Assembly (NCBI RefSeq): GCF_900537085.1 | Contig: NZ_UNRE01000001.1 | Span: 253,163-317,162, forward strand | Length of the DNA stretch: 64,000 nt | Source: Agarivorans sp. Alg241-V36 | Lineage (GTDB): Bacteria; Pseudomonadota; Gammaproteobacteria; Enterobacterales; Celerinatantimonadaceae | Direction of reading: 5' to 3' | In this document: in pieces, positions 50,698 through 59,085 of the stretch | How the letters are laid out: each line of letters starts with the position of its first letter | Numbering within the stretch: position 1 is the first letter of the stretch | Notes under the pieces: model-generated | Databases searched by the model: none | What the model was told of the DNA's origin: nothing | The model's input: only the letters and a program-made list of their open reading frames with translations | Program-made: the position numbers and the translations under genes

Positions 50698-51036
50698 TTA
50701 AGCGCGAGCTAGCAATTGCGGGCCGCGCTTGCCTTTATCTTCCATGTATTGAAAGTACAAACGAATATGTGTTGCAGATTGGTCCACACTGCGACCCATT
50801 GCTTCACGGATTGATTTTCGATTGGCTTGTTTCGCATCATCACTATCGCGCAATTGGGTGGCCGTTAAGCCTGGTTGAACATCATTGTTGCCAAATACAG
50901 CAGTACCAGGATTGGTCATTTGACGCTGAGCCGTGTATTCGGTGATGGTTTGACGAGGTGCGGTGCCCTCGATACGCTGACGCGCCTGATAGGTCGACTC
51001 TAACGAGGCGGCTTGGAGATTGTAATTAACCTGCAT
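50698..51036 (-). CDS. Hypothetical protein
   Basis: A 112-residue polar protein rich in Gln, Thr, Arg and Asp, with no signal peptide or membrane helix. The N-terminal half (LESTYQARQRIEG, ITEYTAQRQMTN) looks disordered; the C-terminal helix (HIRLYFQYMEDKGKRG) is charged. No family recognised. Separate from thiQ by about 80 bases in the same direction. Confidence 0.6.
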   Translation of the reverse strand: MQVNYNLQAASLESTYQARQRIEGTAPRQTITEYTAQRQMTNPGTAVFGNNDVQPGLTATQLRDSDDAKQANRKSIREAMGRSVDQSATHIRLYFQYMEDKGKRGPQLLARA

Positions 51037-51119
51037 AAGTGAGCTCTAACCTAAGATTGACCTGAACCATTGAGCTTTTATCGGCAGAAAGCTAGCAAAC
51101 TTTACTGCTAACTTAACGC

Positions 51120-51821
51120 TTAACTGCAAGCCAGGTAGTGGGCAATATGTTGGTTGGCGGGCGATTGCTCAAGCTGCTTAACGCTGGCAAACTGCTGAGT
51201 CTTACCTTGTTCGATGAAAGCCACTCGCTGAGCAACACGCAAGGCATCTTGCCATTGGTGGGTCACCATTAATACCGCTAGCTGATACTGCTCGGCGAGT
51301 TGTTTAACTAACTCTAAGCACTCTAGGCGTAGCATTGGATCTAGCGCGCTAAAGGGTTCATCTAACAATAGAATCGGGCGATGGCGAATTAAGCAGCGAG
51401 CTAACGCGACGCGTTGCTGTTGACCACCAGACACTTGGTCTGGGCGTTTATCTAAGATCGCCGAGATGCCTAAGCTGTCGGCGATGTCAGAGACTTGCTG
51501 TTGCTGGGCAGCATTAAGTTTGAGTTGCTGGCTAATACCCAAAGCGATGTTCTGCTTTAAACTTAAATGGTGAAACAAATTGTGCTGTTGAAATAGTGAA
51601 GTAACTGGCCGCTGACTAATTGGCAAGGCCAACAAGTCATCACCCTTCCAGTTCAAACTTCCTTGGCTGGCAGGCACAAAACCAGAGATAAGCTCCAGCA
51701 AGGTGCTCTTACCGCTGCCGCTGGCACCCAGCAAAGCCACCACTTCACCTGGCTTTACTTCCAGTGAGTAATTAAATTGCTGCTGGTGGCGTTGGCATTG
51801 CAGCTCAGAGATGCTCAGCAT
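51120..51821 (-). CDS. thiQ: Thiamine ABC transporter ATP-binding protein
   Basis: A 233-residue ABC ATPase. Walker A is GASGSGKST (32-40), the signature VSGGQQQRVALAR, and Walker B LLLDEPFSALD; Q-loop TSLFQQHNLFHHL. It energises thiamine/thiamine-phosphate uptake with ThiP and ThiB, encoded upstream. Overlaps thiP by 17 bases. ThiQ is chosen over other importers because of the neighbours. Confidence 0.93.
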   Translation of the reverse strand: MLSISELQCQRHQQQFNYSLEVKPGEVVALLGASGSGKSTLLELISGFVPASQGSLNWKGDDLLALPISQRPVTSLFQQHNLFHHLSLKQNIALGISQQLKLNAAQQQQVSDIADSLGISAILDKRPDQVSGGQQQRVALARCLIRHRPILLLDEPFSALDPMLRLECLELVKQLAEQYQLAVLMVTHQWQDALRVAQRVAFIEQGKTQQFASVKQLEQSPANQHIAHYLACS

Positions 51822-53379
51822 GGTGTCGTCCTAGGCTTATGTCGAGTAAGTAAAATATAATAGCGCACAGTATTAGCATAATGAGCCCAGTGGCGCTGGC
51901 TAAGGCGTATTGGTAGCTACTTAATTGTTGAAATAACAGCAGTGGCAGGGTGGTCACATCTACACTGCCAATCAGCGCTATCACTCCCATGTCTCCTAGG
52001 GATAAAACCATACATAGGCTTACCGCTACGCTTAAAGGCTTACGCATTAATGGCCAATAAATGAAACGCACTTGGCTAAGGGCGGGTAAGTCTAGGCTTT
52101 GATTGAGTTTGGCGTATTGCTTAACTGTGTCATTAAGGGCAGGTTTTAAGCTGCGCATGTAAAAAGGCAGGCTCATTAATGCGTTAATTAGCGCAACTAA
52201 GGGCACGGTATAGCGGCTAATGTCGCTGCGGCTAATCAATAGAAAAAACAGGCCAGTAGTGATCACCATTGCGGGTGCTAACAACATGATAGAAGCCAAC
52301 AACTCTTGGCCTTTGTGCCTTTTTGCTCCTTTGTTTTGGCTTAAGTTGGTGCTGTATTGCCAAAGCAAAGCGCTGCCTAACAGCAGTACCCAAAGCACAC
52401 TTTGTGCGGCAATGCTTAAAGACCATAAACTGCTTTCTAGCCATTGCTGCCAAGGTAAAGCTTGCCAGCTAAGAGCGCTTAGTGGGCTAAACATACCCAG
52501 CACGATTGAGGCGATAAACAGGTAATAAAGAGCAATGATCAGCCTATGAGCGCTGCGTGTTAGCGACGAGCTTTGTTGAATATTCTCTAGGCTTTGCTGA
52601 TGGCGAACGCTGTCATTTTGCTCGCGTCCCAGCAGTAACCAGCCTAAGCTGGCGGCAATAAGCAGTTGTAACAAGGCACATTGAAGCGCAAACAATGGGT
52701 CGAAGTCATAACGAAGCGCTTGGTAAATAGCCACTTCTAGAGTGGTACTTTGTGGGCCGCCACCTAGCGCCAGCACAATGGTAAAGCTGCCAAAACACAA
52801 CAAAAAGACTAAACCAAATAATCCAGCTAGGCGAGAGCGTAACATTGGCCATTCAATCAATCGCCAATAGTGAAGCTGAGAAAACCCCAGTTGCTTACCT
52901 TGGCGCCAATAACTGGCTGGAATAGCTTGGTATTGCAGATAACAGTAGCGTGCTATTAAGGGCATATTGAGGAAGCTGTGAGCAATCAAAATGCCGGGTA
53001 GGCCGTAGATCTTCCAAGAAAATGGCGATAACTGTTGCCAAAATCCGTTTAAACCAAAACTGCCTACACAGCCCAATACCACCAAAATTACTGGGCAAAC
53101 AAAACACAAATTGGCGAGGCGCAATTGCCAGTTGAGGCTGGCGGGCTGCAGGTAAAACCATGCTCGGGCAACTAATATACCGCCGGCGCAGGCCAACAAT
53201 GCCGACAGTAGGGCTTGCCAAAGGCTAAAGCGCAGTACGCGCCATAAATAGGGGTCGTTAAAGGCGCTCCAGCTTAGTTCTTTGGTTTGCTCGGCTAAGC
53301 CCCAAAAGGCGGCCAATACCACCAAAGCGAGGAACGCGCTGGCGGTATAACCCGCAATTGCCGCCAGATTCTTCATCAC
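51805..53379 (-). CDS. thiP: Thiamine ABC transporter permease
   Basis: A 524-residue membrane permease with about 12 helices in two fused halves, as in the ThiP/FbpB type. Each half has a permease loop motif (SYWRQGKQLGFSQLHYWRLIEWP and YAKLNQSLDLPALSQVRFIYWP are the two coupling regions). Imports thiamine through the inner membrane. A GTG and an ATG are adjacent at the start. Three bases after thiB. Confidence 0.92.
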   Translation of the reverse strand: MMKNLAAIAGYTASAFLALVVLAAFWGLAEQTKELSWSAFNDPYLWRVLRFSLWQALLSALLACAGGILVARAWFYLQPASLNWQLRLANLCFVCPVILVVLGCVGSFGLNGFWQQLSPFSWKIYGLPGILIAHSFLNMPLIARYCYLQYQAIPASYWRQGKQLGFSQLHYWRLIEWPMLRSRLAGLFGLVFLLCFGSFTIVLALGGGPQSTTLEVAIYQALRYDFDPLFALQCALLQLLIAASLGWLLLGREQNDSVRHQQSLENIQQSSSLTRSAHRLIIALYYLFIASIVLGMFSPLSALSWQALPWQQWLESSLWSLSIAAQSVLWVLLLGSALLWQYSTNLSQNKGAKRHKGQELLASIMLLAPAMVITTGLFFLLISRSDISRYTVPLVALINALMSLPFYMRSLKPALNDTVKQYAKLNQSLDLPALSQVRFIYWPLMRKPLSVAVSLCMVLSLGDMGVIALIGSVDVTTLPLLLFQQLSSYQYALASATGLIMLILCAIIFYLLDISLGRHHAEHL

Positions 53380-53382
53380 TGT

Positions 53383-54366
53383 TTATTGGCTAACTGCGTT
53401 GCGCCATTCTTTGGTCCACGCTTTGCGCTGCTGGCTCACTGTTGCTTGGTCAATGCTCAAGGGCTTTGGCGTTACTAAGCTTGAGAATGCTTCTGGCAGC
53501 TCTGCTTCAGGGTTTACCGGCAGCATCCAGTTTGTTGTGGCAATAATCTGTTGAGCAGGTGCGCTTACTAGAAAGGATAAAAACTGCTGTGCCAATTCTA
53601 CTTGTTGGCTGGTTGCGCTAATTGCGGCCACTTCAACTTGGCTCATGTGACCTTCGCTAAACTCTAAAGCCTGATAGCGGTTTTCTTGCTCGGCGACCAT
53701 GTGATAAGCCGGCGAGGTGGTGTAGCTCAATACTAAATCGGCTTCGCCTTTTAAGAACATGCCGTAGGCTTCGCTCCAACCTTTCGTTACGGTAACAGTT
53801 TTGTCTTTTAACTTGCTCCAAGCTTGCTCGGTATCATCGCCATATAACGCTTTTAGCCAAAGCATTAAGCCTTGTCCAGGGGTGCTGGTGCGAGGATCTT
53901 GGTAAAGAATGGTGCCATCAAATTCGTTGATAAGCTCGCTCATCGAGCTGGGCTTATTTTTCAAGGATTCAGTGTTGTAAATAAAGGCGAAGTAGCCGTA
54001 ATCGAAAGGTACAAAGTTGTTGCTTTGCCAGTCTATAGCCAGTTTTGGCAGGCTTAGTTGGTGGGCTTGCACTGCGCCAATGGCTTCGGCCTCAGGGATT
54101 AGGTTGGTATCTAAGCCTAATATAACATCGGCTTTATTACGCTTACCTTCTAGTTTTAAGCGATTCAAAATAGCTACGCCGTCATCTAAACCTACCCAAT
54201 TCACGCTACAGTCACACTGCGCTTCAAAGGCTTTACTTAAGGCTGGGCCGGGGCCCCAGTCAGACACAAAACTTTGGTAGGTATAAACCGTTAGCTCGCT
54301 GTTTGCTTGGGCATTAAGGCCAAATACACTGAGAGTACAGCAGGCTAGCCATAGCAATTTTTTCAT
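53383..54366 (-). CDS. thiB: Thiamine-binding periplasmic protein
   Basis: A 327-residue solute-binding protein with a signal peptide (1-23, ending AQAN). LTVYTYQSFVSDWGPGPA, ADVILGLDTNLI and YFAFIYNT match TbpA/ThiB, which captures thiamine and its phosphates. ATG at 54366 is set by AAGGAG six bases upstream; the longer frame lacks a signal peptide at its start. Operon thiB-thiP-thiQ. No TPP riboswitch was seen upstream, where a thiK-like gene diverges. Confidence 0.93.
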   Translation of the reverse strand: MKKLLWLACCTLSVFGLNAQANSELTVYTYQSFVSDWGPGPALSKAFEAQCDCSVNWVGLDDGVAILNRLKLEGKRNKADVILGLDTNLIPEAEAIGAVQAHQLSLPKLAIDWQSNNFVPFDYGYFAFIYNTESLKNKPSSMSELINEFDGTILYQDPRTSTPGQGLMLWLKALYGDDTEQAWSKLKDKTVTVTKGWSEAYGMFLKGEADLVLSYTTSPAYHMVAEQENRYQALEFSEGHMSQVEVAAISATSQQVELAQQFLSFLVSAPAQQIIATTNWMLPVNPEAELPEAFSSLVTPKPLSIDQATVSQQRKAWTKEWRNAVSQ

Positions 54367-54412
54367 CTTACACTCCTTGATAATAGATTTAAGACCACCG
54401 CCGGAAGCCACC

Positions 54413-55222
54413 TTGTCCAACTCTCCACTCCCAGAATCCATCGCCACTTACTTGCAACAACAACTGGGCGATATTCTAACAGTAGACCGTTTTGCTGGTG
54501 GTCATCAGCATTCTTGGTTATTGGCCACCAAACATCAGCGCTTGGTATTGCGGCTTAATCAACAACAGCCTTGTTATGGCTTGGATTATCAACGCGAAAG
54601 AGAAGTATTACAACAGCTTAAAGGGCAAGCGTGGGTTATAGACATACACCCGCTTAGTTTTGATGGCCAGTTTCTCCTCTATCACTACCAAGCTGGCACC
54701 GTGCTTAGTGGCTTAAGCAGCTTTGATGATGCTGTTTGGCAACAGCTACTAATGCTGATAAACAGTTTGCCAAATCTAGGCCAAGGTTTGCCCGAGTTTG
54801 ACATGCTTCACTACCTCACTCGCTATGTGAGTGATATTGATGCTGCTCCAGCCAGTCGCTTTCGCCAACTAGCGCTAAAATGGCTAAAGGTGCAGGCTTG
54901 GCCAAGCGGCAAAGCCTTTAATCATCATGATTTGCACTTAGAAAATTTGTTGCTTAGCCCTGAGCAGCAATTGTTTGTATTGGATTGGGAGTATGCTGCT
55001 ACTTCTATGCAGGGTTGGGACGCCGCCAGTGTTGCGGTGCGCTGCCCTGTTACTGCGCAGCAGCGGCAAGACTTGCTGGCGGCTTCTGGCTTAAGTGAAA
55101 AGCAATTTACACTACTTGAAGCGGCAGTTGAGCTGTTGGATTTAGCCTGGTATTGGCAGTATCAAGCTAGTTTTCCTGAACTAGCGCAACGCAGCCAAGC
55201 TTGGTTAGCTGCGCATTGTTAG
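54413..55222 (+). CDS. thiK: Phosphotransferase, probable thiamine kinase
   Basis: A 269-residue APH-fold kinase. FNHHDLHLENLLL is the catalytic loop (His, Asp, Asn) and VLDWEYAATSMQGWDAA the metal-binding part, both like ThiK, which phosphorylates thiamine. The divergent thiBPQ importer supports that substrate; choline kinase-like activity is the alternative. Start uncertain: TTG 54413 has GGAAG five bases before it, while TTG 54377 would lie within the thiB leader. Confidence 0.75.
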   Translation: MSNSPLPESIATYLQQQLGDILTVDRFAGGHQHSWLLATKHQRLVLRLNQQQPCYGLDYQREREVLQQLKGQAWVIDIHPLSFDGQFLLYHYQAGTVLSGLSSFDDAVWQQLLMLINSLPNLGQGLPEFDMLHYLTRYVSDIDAAPASRFRQLALKWLKVQAWPSGKAFNHHDLHLENLLLSPEQQLFVLDWEYAATSMQGWDAASVAVRCPVTAQQRQDLLAASGLSEKQFTLLEAAVELLDLAWYWQYQASFPELAQRSQAWLAAHC

Positions 55223-55253
55223 TACCTGCCATGCAGGGCAGTGGCCGAGCTTA

Positions 55254-56105
55254 CTATTGTTGCTGTTTTAAGTGGTTAAAGTAGTCTGGCCAAGTTTGGT
55301 GAGCTCTGCCAGCTGCTTGCTGATAATGGCTAGGGTTATCGGACTTTCCTTCCGCAATTCCCTGATAAATACCAGCGATAACGCTGCCAATAAATTCACC
55401 CAGTTCTTCGATTCGATCTAGGCGGTAGTTTGCAACGCTCATTGGCTGGTAACTTAAGTTTGCATCAAAGGCTTGGTTTAAGTACTCAGCCAGTTGGTAT
55501 TGGCTTAAAGCTTCACCGTGCAAATTGTAGGTTTGGCCATGGTGTTTCGTTTCTGTAAGCATGTGGGCATAGGCATAAGCCAATTCGTCTCGAATGGTGT
55601 AACCACATTTACCGTCGCCTGCGCAGTTAGTGATTTTTCCGGCTTTTTTATAGTTCTCGATGTACTCAACATCTGGCTCAATATAGATACCGTTGCGGCC
55701 AATTACCCAGTCTAAGCCACTGTCTTTGATATCCTGTTCAGTTTGACGATTGCTTTGAATCACCGGTGAAAATGCAGTGTTTTCTTCAGCGCCTTGCACA
55801 CTGGTATAGACGATCTTTTTAACTCCAGCCTTCTTGGCCGCGTTAATCACATTTCGGTGTTGGCCAATACGCTTATCGGGCGCATCCATACCTGAAACCA
55901 GTAAAACAACGTCTACCGATTGTAGTGACTGTTCTAACTGTTCCACTTGGTTGTAATCACCTAATCGAACCTCTACACCTAAGTGCTTGGCTTTTTCTGG
56001 TGAGCGAGCTAAGGCAATGACATTTTGTTTTGAAGTTAAAGCAACGGTGGCTTTTACAATGGCAGCGCCAAGCTGGCCACTGGCTGCGGTTACGGCTATT
56101 TTCAT
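55254..56105 (-). CDS. NAD(P)H-binding NmrA-type oxidoreductase (QorB-like)
   Basis: A 283-residue atypical short-chain dehydrogenase. TAASGQLGAAIV is the Rossmann dinucleotide loop, IALARSPEKA the NADP-phosphate region, and YTSVQGAE and GRNGIYIEP are as in QorB quinone oxidoreductase 2 (YtfG). It probably reduces quinones or senses redox state. First of a minus-strand set with DUF3861 and DUF2798 genes upstream. Confidence 0.85.
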   Translation of the reverse strand: MKIAVTAASGQLGAAIVKATVALTSKQNVIALARSPEKAKHLGVEVRLGDYNQVEQLEQSLQSVDVVLLVSGMDAPDKRIGQHRNVINAAKKAGVKKIVYTSVQGAEENTAFSPVIQSNRQTEQDIKDSGLDWVIGRNGIYIEPDVEYIENYKKAGKITNCAGDGKCGYTIRDELAYAYAHMLTETKHHGQTYNLHGEALSQYQLAEYLNQAFDANLSYQPMSVANYRLDRIEELGEFIGSVIAGIYQGIAEGKSDNPSHYQQAAGRAHQTWPDYFNHLKQQQ

Positions 56106-56210
56106 TACTGTTCTCTCCGTTTACTCACCCTAGGTACATAGGAAACTTTAGATCAAATACAAAAGTTAGCGTTTGTTGAATTGCCATTTACTAAGCAAGC
56201 TTAGTTGGAG

Positions 56211-56525
56211 CTAGTTGCTGGCGCTAGCTTGCTTTACGCTTGATTTTAAATGCTGCATAAAGGTTTTAAAATGAGGGAAAAACTCATCAAATAACGGGTG
56301 TTTACGATTTTGCATCATTAAGGGACCGATTAGGCGTAATGACACCGCAAGCCTTTTAGCATCGTTGTTTTCTAAGCCACTACTTGCGTTTAAGTGTTCC
56401 ACTAACTTGAACAAGTCTTCTCTATCTTGGTAATCAAACTGCAAGCTATTAGCTGGCTGTTGATCGGCATTCAACTCTTCAATAGTGATTTGGTAGTGCT
56501 TATTTTTGCTGATTTTAGAGTTCAT
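56211..56525 (-). CDS. DUF3861 family protein
   Basis: A 104-residue small cytoplasmic protein. KHYQITIEEL and QFDYQDREDLFKLVEHL followed by LGLRLLG-like residues (SLRLIGPLMMQNRKHPLF) match DUF3861 as I remember it. Function unknown. Lies between the QorB-like gene and a DUF2798 gene, about 60 bases from the latter. Confidence 0.75.
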   Translation of the reverse strand: MNSKISKNKHYQITIEELNADQQPANSLQFDYQDREDLFKLVEHLNASSGLENNDAKRLAVSLRLIGPLMMQNRKHPLFDEFFPHFKTFMQHLKSSVKQASASN

Positions 56526-56583
56526 ATTGTTACCTTTGGTTATTTGGTTTAAGTGATTAACTAAAAGCGCGTTGGAGCAAATA

Positions 56584-57078
56584 TTAACTTTTCAAAAATC
56601 GTTCTATTTTGGGTTTTACAGTAAGTGAAACCGTGGTCATTAGGATTATTGCCACTGGCAGTGCGGCTACAAGACTACGTAACCAAGCAGAAAAAAACGC
56701 ATTTCCATCGCTTAAGCCCACATTGTTCAAGCTAGTGCTAAAGGCCATCCCAGATTCCATGATGAGCGCCATTAAAATACCCACCCCAATATCACGTTTA
56801 TTGCTTGGCAAGTTGGGAAACAGTTTTTCTGCGGCTTTAGAAATTGCTGCCATCAGTGCAAAGCCTATTGGCATAACAGTAATCGCAGCTAGCAGAAAGG
56901 CTGATAGCCATTGCTTAAAAAATAGGGGGCTATAACCAAGATTAAAATAGGTCATCACTCCGGTTAACGACCCGCCCATTAGCGTCATCATTGCCAGAAC
57001 CACCAAGACCTTTTGAATCAAAGGCGGACTTTTAGGCTGAAGCTCAGTAGTAAGGTCAAGGCTCATGGGTGTATTCAA
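56584..57078 (-). CDS. DUF2798 inner-membrane protein
   Basis: A 164-residue membrane protein with four helices in two similar halves, each with the DUF2798 pattern (FFKQWLSAFLLAAITVMPIGF, FFSAWLRSLVAALPVAIIL). TTG is the start: AGGAGA lies seven bases before it, whereas the next ATG is 19 bases away. Upstream are two inverted-repeat operators. Function unknown. Probably the head of a DUF2798-DUF3861-qorB-like transcription unit. Confidence 0.8.
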   Translation of the reverse strand: MNTPMSLDLTTELQPKSPPLIQKVLVVLAMMTLMGGSLTGVMTYFNLGYSPLFFKQWLSAFLLAAITVMPIGFALMAAISKAAEKLFPNLPSNKRDIGVGILMALIMESGMAFSTSLNNVGLSDGNAFFSAWLRSLVAALPVAIILMTTVSLTVKPKIERFLKS

Positions 57079-57107
57079 AGTGAATCTCCTGATTTACGCT
57101 GGTATAT

Positions 57108-57126
57108 TAGTTGATTTGGTCAACTA
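57108..57126. promoter_or_regulatory. Operator 1 upstream of the DUF2798 gene
   Basis: TAGTTGA and TCAACTA flank TTTGG, a perfect 7-bp-arm inverted repeat 30 bp before the TTG start. The form fits a MarR- or HxlR-type dimer site. Confidence 0.6.
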
Positions 57127-57135
57127 TATTTACAT

Positions 57136-57154
57136 TGGTTGATTAAGTCAACTA
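57136..57154. promoter_or_regulatory. Operator 2 upstream of the DUF2798 gene
   Basis: TGGTTGA and TCAACTA flank TTAAG, matching operator 1 with one arm mismatch, 28 bp apart. Two helical turns plus a little separate the sites. Confidence 0.55.
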
Positions 57155-57380
57155 ATTGTTGAGTTTAGTTTGTACAGTTCAGTTAAAGGAGCTGGAAAAT
57201 AGGAACTAGCGACAGCTTATTAAGAGGAGCTAAATTGAGTGGCTTGAGGGCTAGGTTGCTAAATGGTGAGGTATAGGGATAAGCGATGAACGCAGCTGGT
57301 TAAATTGATTGATGTTTGGCAGCTGGGTCGTGTTTGATAGTGAGGCCAAAGAGTTAGTAGTTTTAATATATTGGTACTTG
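57155..57380. other. Intergenic region without a supportable gene
   Basis: About 225 bases with several AGGAG-like sequences but only very short frames. No terminator of either neighbour is clear. Confidence 0.35.
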
Positions 57381-58052
57381 TTACTCAATACGCCCGTAAA
57401 CGGCGTGAGACGCCTCTGTAGAATAAGCCCAATATTGATCGCCGTATGAAAAATGCCACCATTCTCTTGTATAGTTGACGAAGCCCTCTTTCAGCATTGC
57501 CGATGCTAGCAATAGCCTATTGTTTTGTGCTCGTAAAGAAATGTCAGCACAGTTGCTACAGCAAAGCCCGTTAGACACTTTATGCCAATCTTTGACTTCC
57601 ATTCCAAAGTCTAAGACCTTTCCTTTTGAGTCGATGATCTCTATATCCACAGCTCCCCCAGTTGAGTGAGGAGGGGACAAAGGTTTTCCATCTATTGTTT
57701 CGGTGGGTGCCACTAACAATGCTGTTTTTCTATAGCTCTGTTCCCTGTTTAACTTAGGTTCGGCTGATAAAACGCGCTGCATGTGCTGAATAAATAGTTG
57801 CTGTTGGAAACTCGGTGAGCGGTAGCCCTCATAGAGCCTTAGTTTTAAACCGGTGGGTAATCCAGCCTCTACTTTTAGGAGTTTTACTAATACTTGTTCT
57901 CGAAGAAGCTTGTAGTTAGCTCGTGTTAACGGCGATTCTGGTGGAGGTCCGTAGTCAATATGTCCGTCAATGGACACTAATGCTTCGTTTGATTCTTTGA
58001 TCGGAATGTTGATAACCATTGGAGCTGATATATCGGTATGCGGCGTGTCCAT
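57381..58052 (-). CDS. D-alanyl-D-alanine dipeptidase (VanX/DdpX family)
   Basis: A 223-residue zinc dipeptidase of peptidase family M15D. SPPHSTGGAVDIEI supplies the first His and Asp of the zinc site, and REWWHFSYGDQYWAY the catalytic Glu and second His; YEGYRSPSFQQQL holds the conserved Arg. No signal peptide, so it acts in the cytoplasm as DdpX does, or VanX in resistance operons. No vanHA genes are nearby, so peptidoglycan recycling is more likely than glycopeptide resistance. Confidence 0.88.
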   Translation of the reverse strand: MDTPHTDISAPMVINIPIKESNEALVSIDGHIDYGPPPESPLTRANYKLLREQVLVKLLKVEAGLPTGLKLRLYEGYRSPSFQQQLFIQHMQRVLSAEPKLNREQSYRKTALLVAPTETIDGKPLSPPHSTGGAVDIEIIDSKGKVLDFGMEVKDWHKVSNGLCCSNCADISLRAQNNRLLLASAMLKEGFVNYTREWWHFSYGDQYWAYSTEASHAVYGRIE

Positions 58053-58097
58053 GTTTACCTGTTTTTGGTTGGGTTTAGCAAGCTTTAAGGCAAAGAA

Positions 58098-58122
58098 AAA
58101 CTGGCGCAGAGTGCGCCAGTTT
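58098..58122 (-). terminator. Terminator after rlmJ
   Basis: AAACTGGCGCA pairs with TGCGCCAGTTT around GAG, followed on the minus strand by TTCTTTG after the T-tract. Confidence 0.88.
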
Positions 58123-58133
58123 GAGGTGTTTGT

Positions 58134-58976
58134 TTATTCTTCTACTAATACTTCGGCGCGCCAATTACCTTCGCCTTCTTCGCCTAGTGTTTCTGCAAGG
58201 TAGGGCAGGACTTCTTGCATTTCTTTCATTAGCGTCCACGGCGGGTTAATGACAATCATGCCGCTGGCGGTCATGCCCATCTCTTCGCTATCGTGGCGAA
58301 TGCCTAATTCGAATAGTTGAATATTTCGAATGCCGCTGTTAATCAGCTGCTTTTCTAGCTTGTCGATGCGGAAGCGATCGACCACCGGATACCAAAGTGC
58401 ATAGCTACCTGAAGCAAAGCGTTTATGGGCTTCTTTTAAAGTTTTAACTACGGTTTGGTATTCATCTTTTACTTCATACGATGGGTCAATGAGCACTAAG
58501 CCACGGCGCTCTTTTGGTGGCATTAAAGCCACTACGCTTTGGTGACCATTTTCTTGGCGAATTTTGGCGCGGCGGTCCCGTTGGAATAAGCTATTTAACG
58601 GCGCTTGCTCGCTCGGGTGAAGCTCGTGTAAAAATAGGCGATCTTCGCGGCGCAGTAGCATTTTGGCTATCCACGGTGACCCAGGATAATGCTGGCGGGT
58701 TTTCTCTGGGTGAATTTGGTTTACCAGCTTTAAGTAGCTTTTAACTAACTCTGGTAAGTCATCGGCGTCCCACAGTTTGCCAATACCATTTTCGTATTCA
58801 CTCTTTTTCTTGGCTTCTGGGCTGTTAAGGCTATAGGCACCTGCACCCGCATGGGTGTCGATGTAACACAAAGGTTTATCTTTTTGTGTAAGGTAAGAAA
58901 TGATGCGTTGTTGTACTAAGTGCTTAAGTACATCGGCAAAGTTGCCTGCATGATAAGAGTGGCGATAGCTTAACAA
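58134..58976 (-). CDS. rlmJ: 23S rRNA (adenine-2030-N6)-methyltransferase RlmJ
   Basis: A 280-residue enzyme that methylates A2030 of 23S rRNA. LSYRHSYHAGNFADVLKH is the family start, DTHAGAGAY the SAM loop and VLIDPSYEVKDEY the catalytic DPxY-type motif. The TTG at 58976 gives exactly the E. coli length and N-terminus; the longer frame adds nine residues with no family match. Monocistronic. Confidence 0.94.
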   Translation of the reverse strand: MLSYRHSYHAGNFADVLKHLVQQRIISYLTQKDKPLCYIDTHAGAGAYSLNSPEAKKKSEYENGIGKLWDADDLPELVKSYLKLVNQIHPEKTRQHYPGSPWIAKMLLRREDRLFLHELHPSEQAPLNSLFQRDRRAKIRQENGHQSVVALMPPKERRGLVLIDPSYEVKDEYQTVVKTLKEAHKRFASGSYALWYPVVDRFRIDKLEKQLINSGIRNIQLFELGIRHDSEEMGMTASGMIVINPPWTLMKEMQEVLPYLAETLGEEGEGNWRAEVLVEE

Positions 58977-59085
58977 AGTGTAGTCTCGACATTGAAGAAA
59001 CAAGAGGGCGCAGCCAAGGCTGGCAATATTGCGCTAGTCTAGGTAGAGACCAGCGCAGATGCAAGTTTATCGGAGGTTTTAGGCT

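Noticed and set aside
54367..54600. TPP riboswitch upstream of thiB
   Set aside because: I looked on the minus strand for the CTGAGA and AACCTGATC-type conserved parts and did not find them.
57381..58052. Glycopeptide resistance gene vanX
   Set aside because: Zinc motifs fit the family, but no vanH, vanA or vanRS genes are near; a general dipeptidase is more likely.
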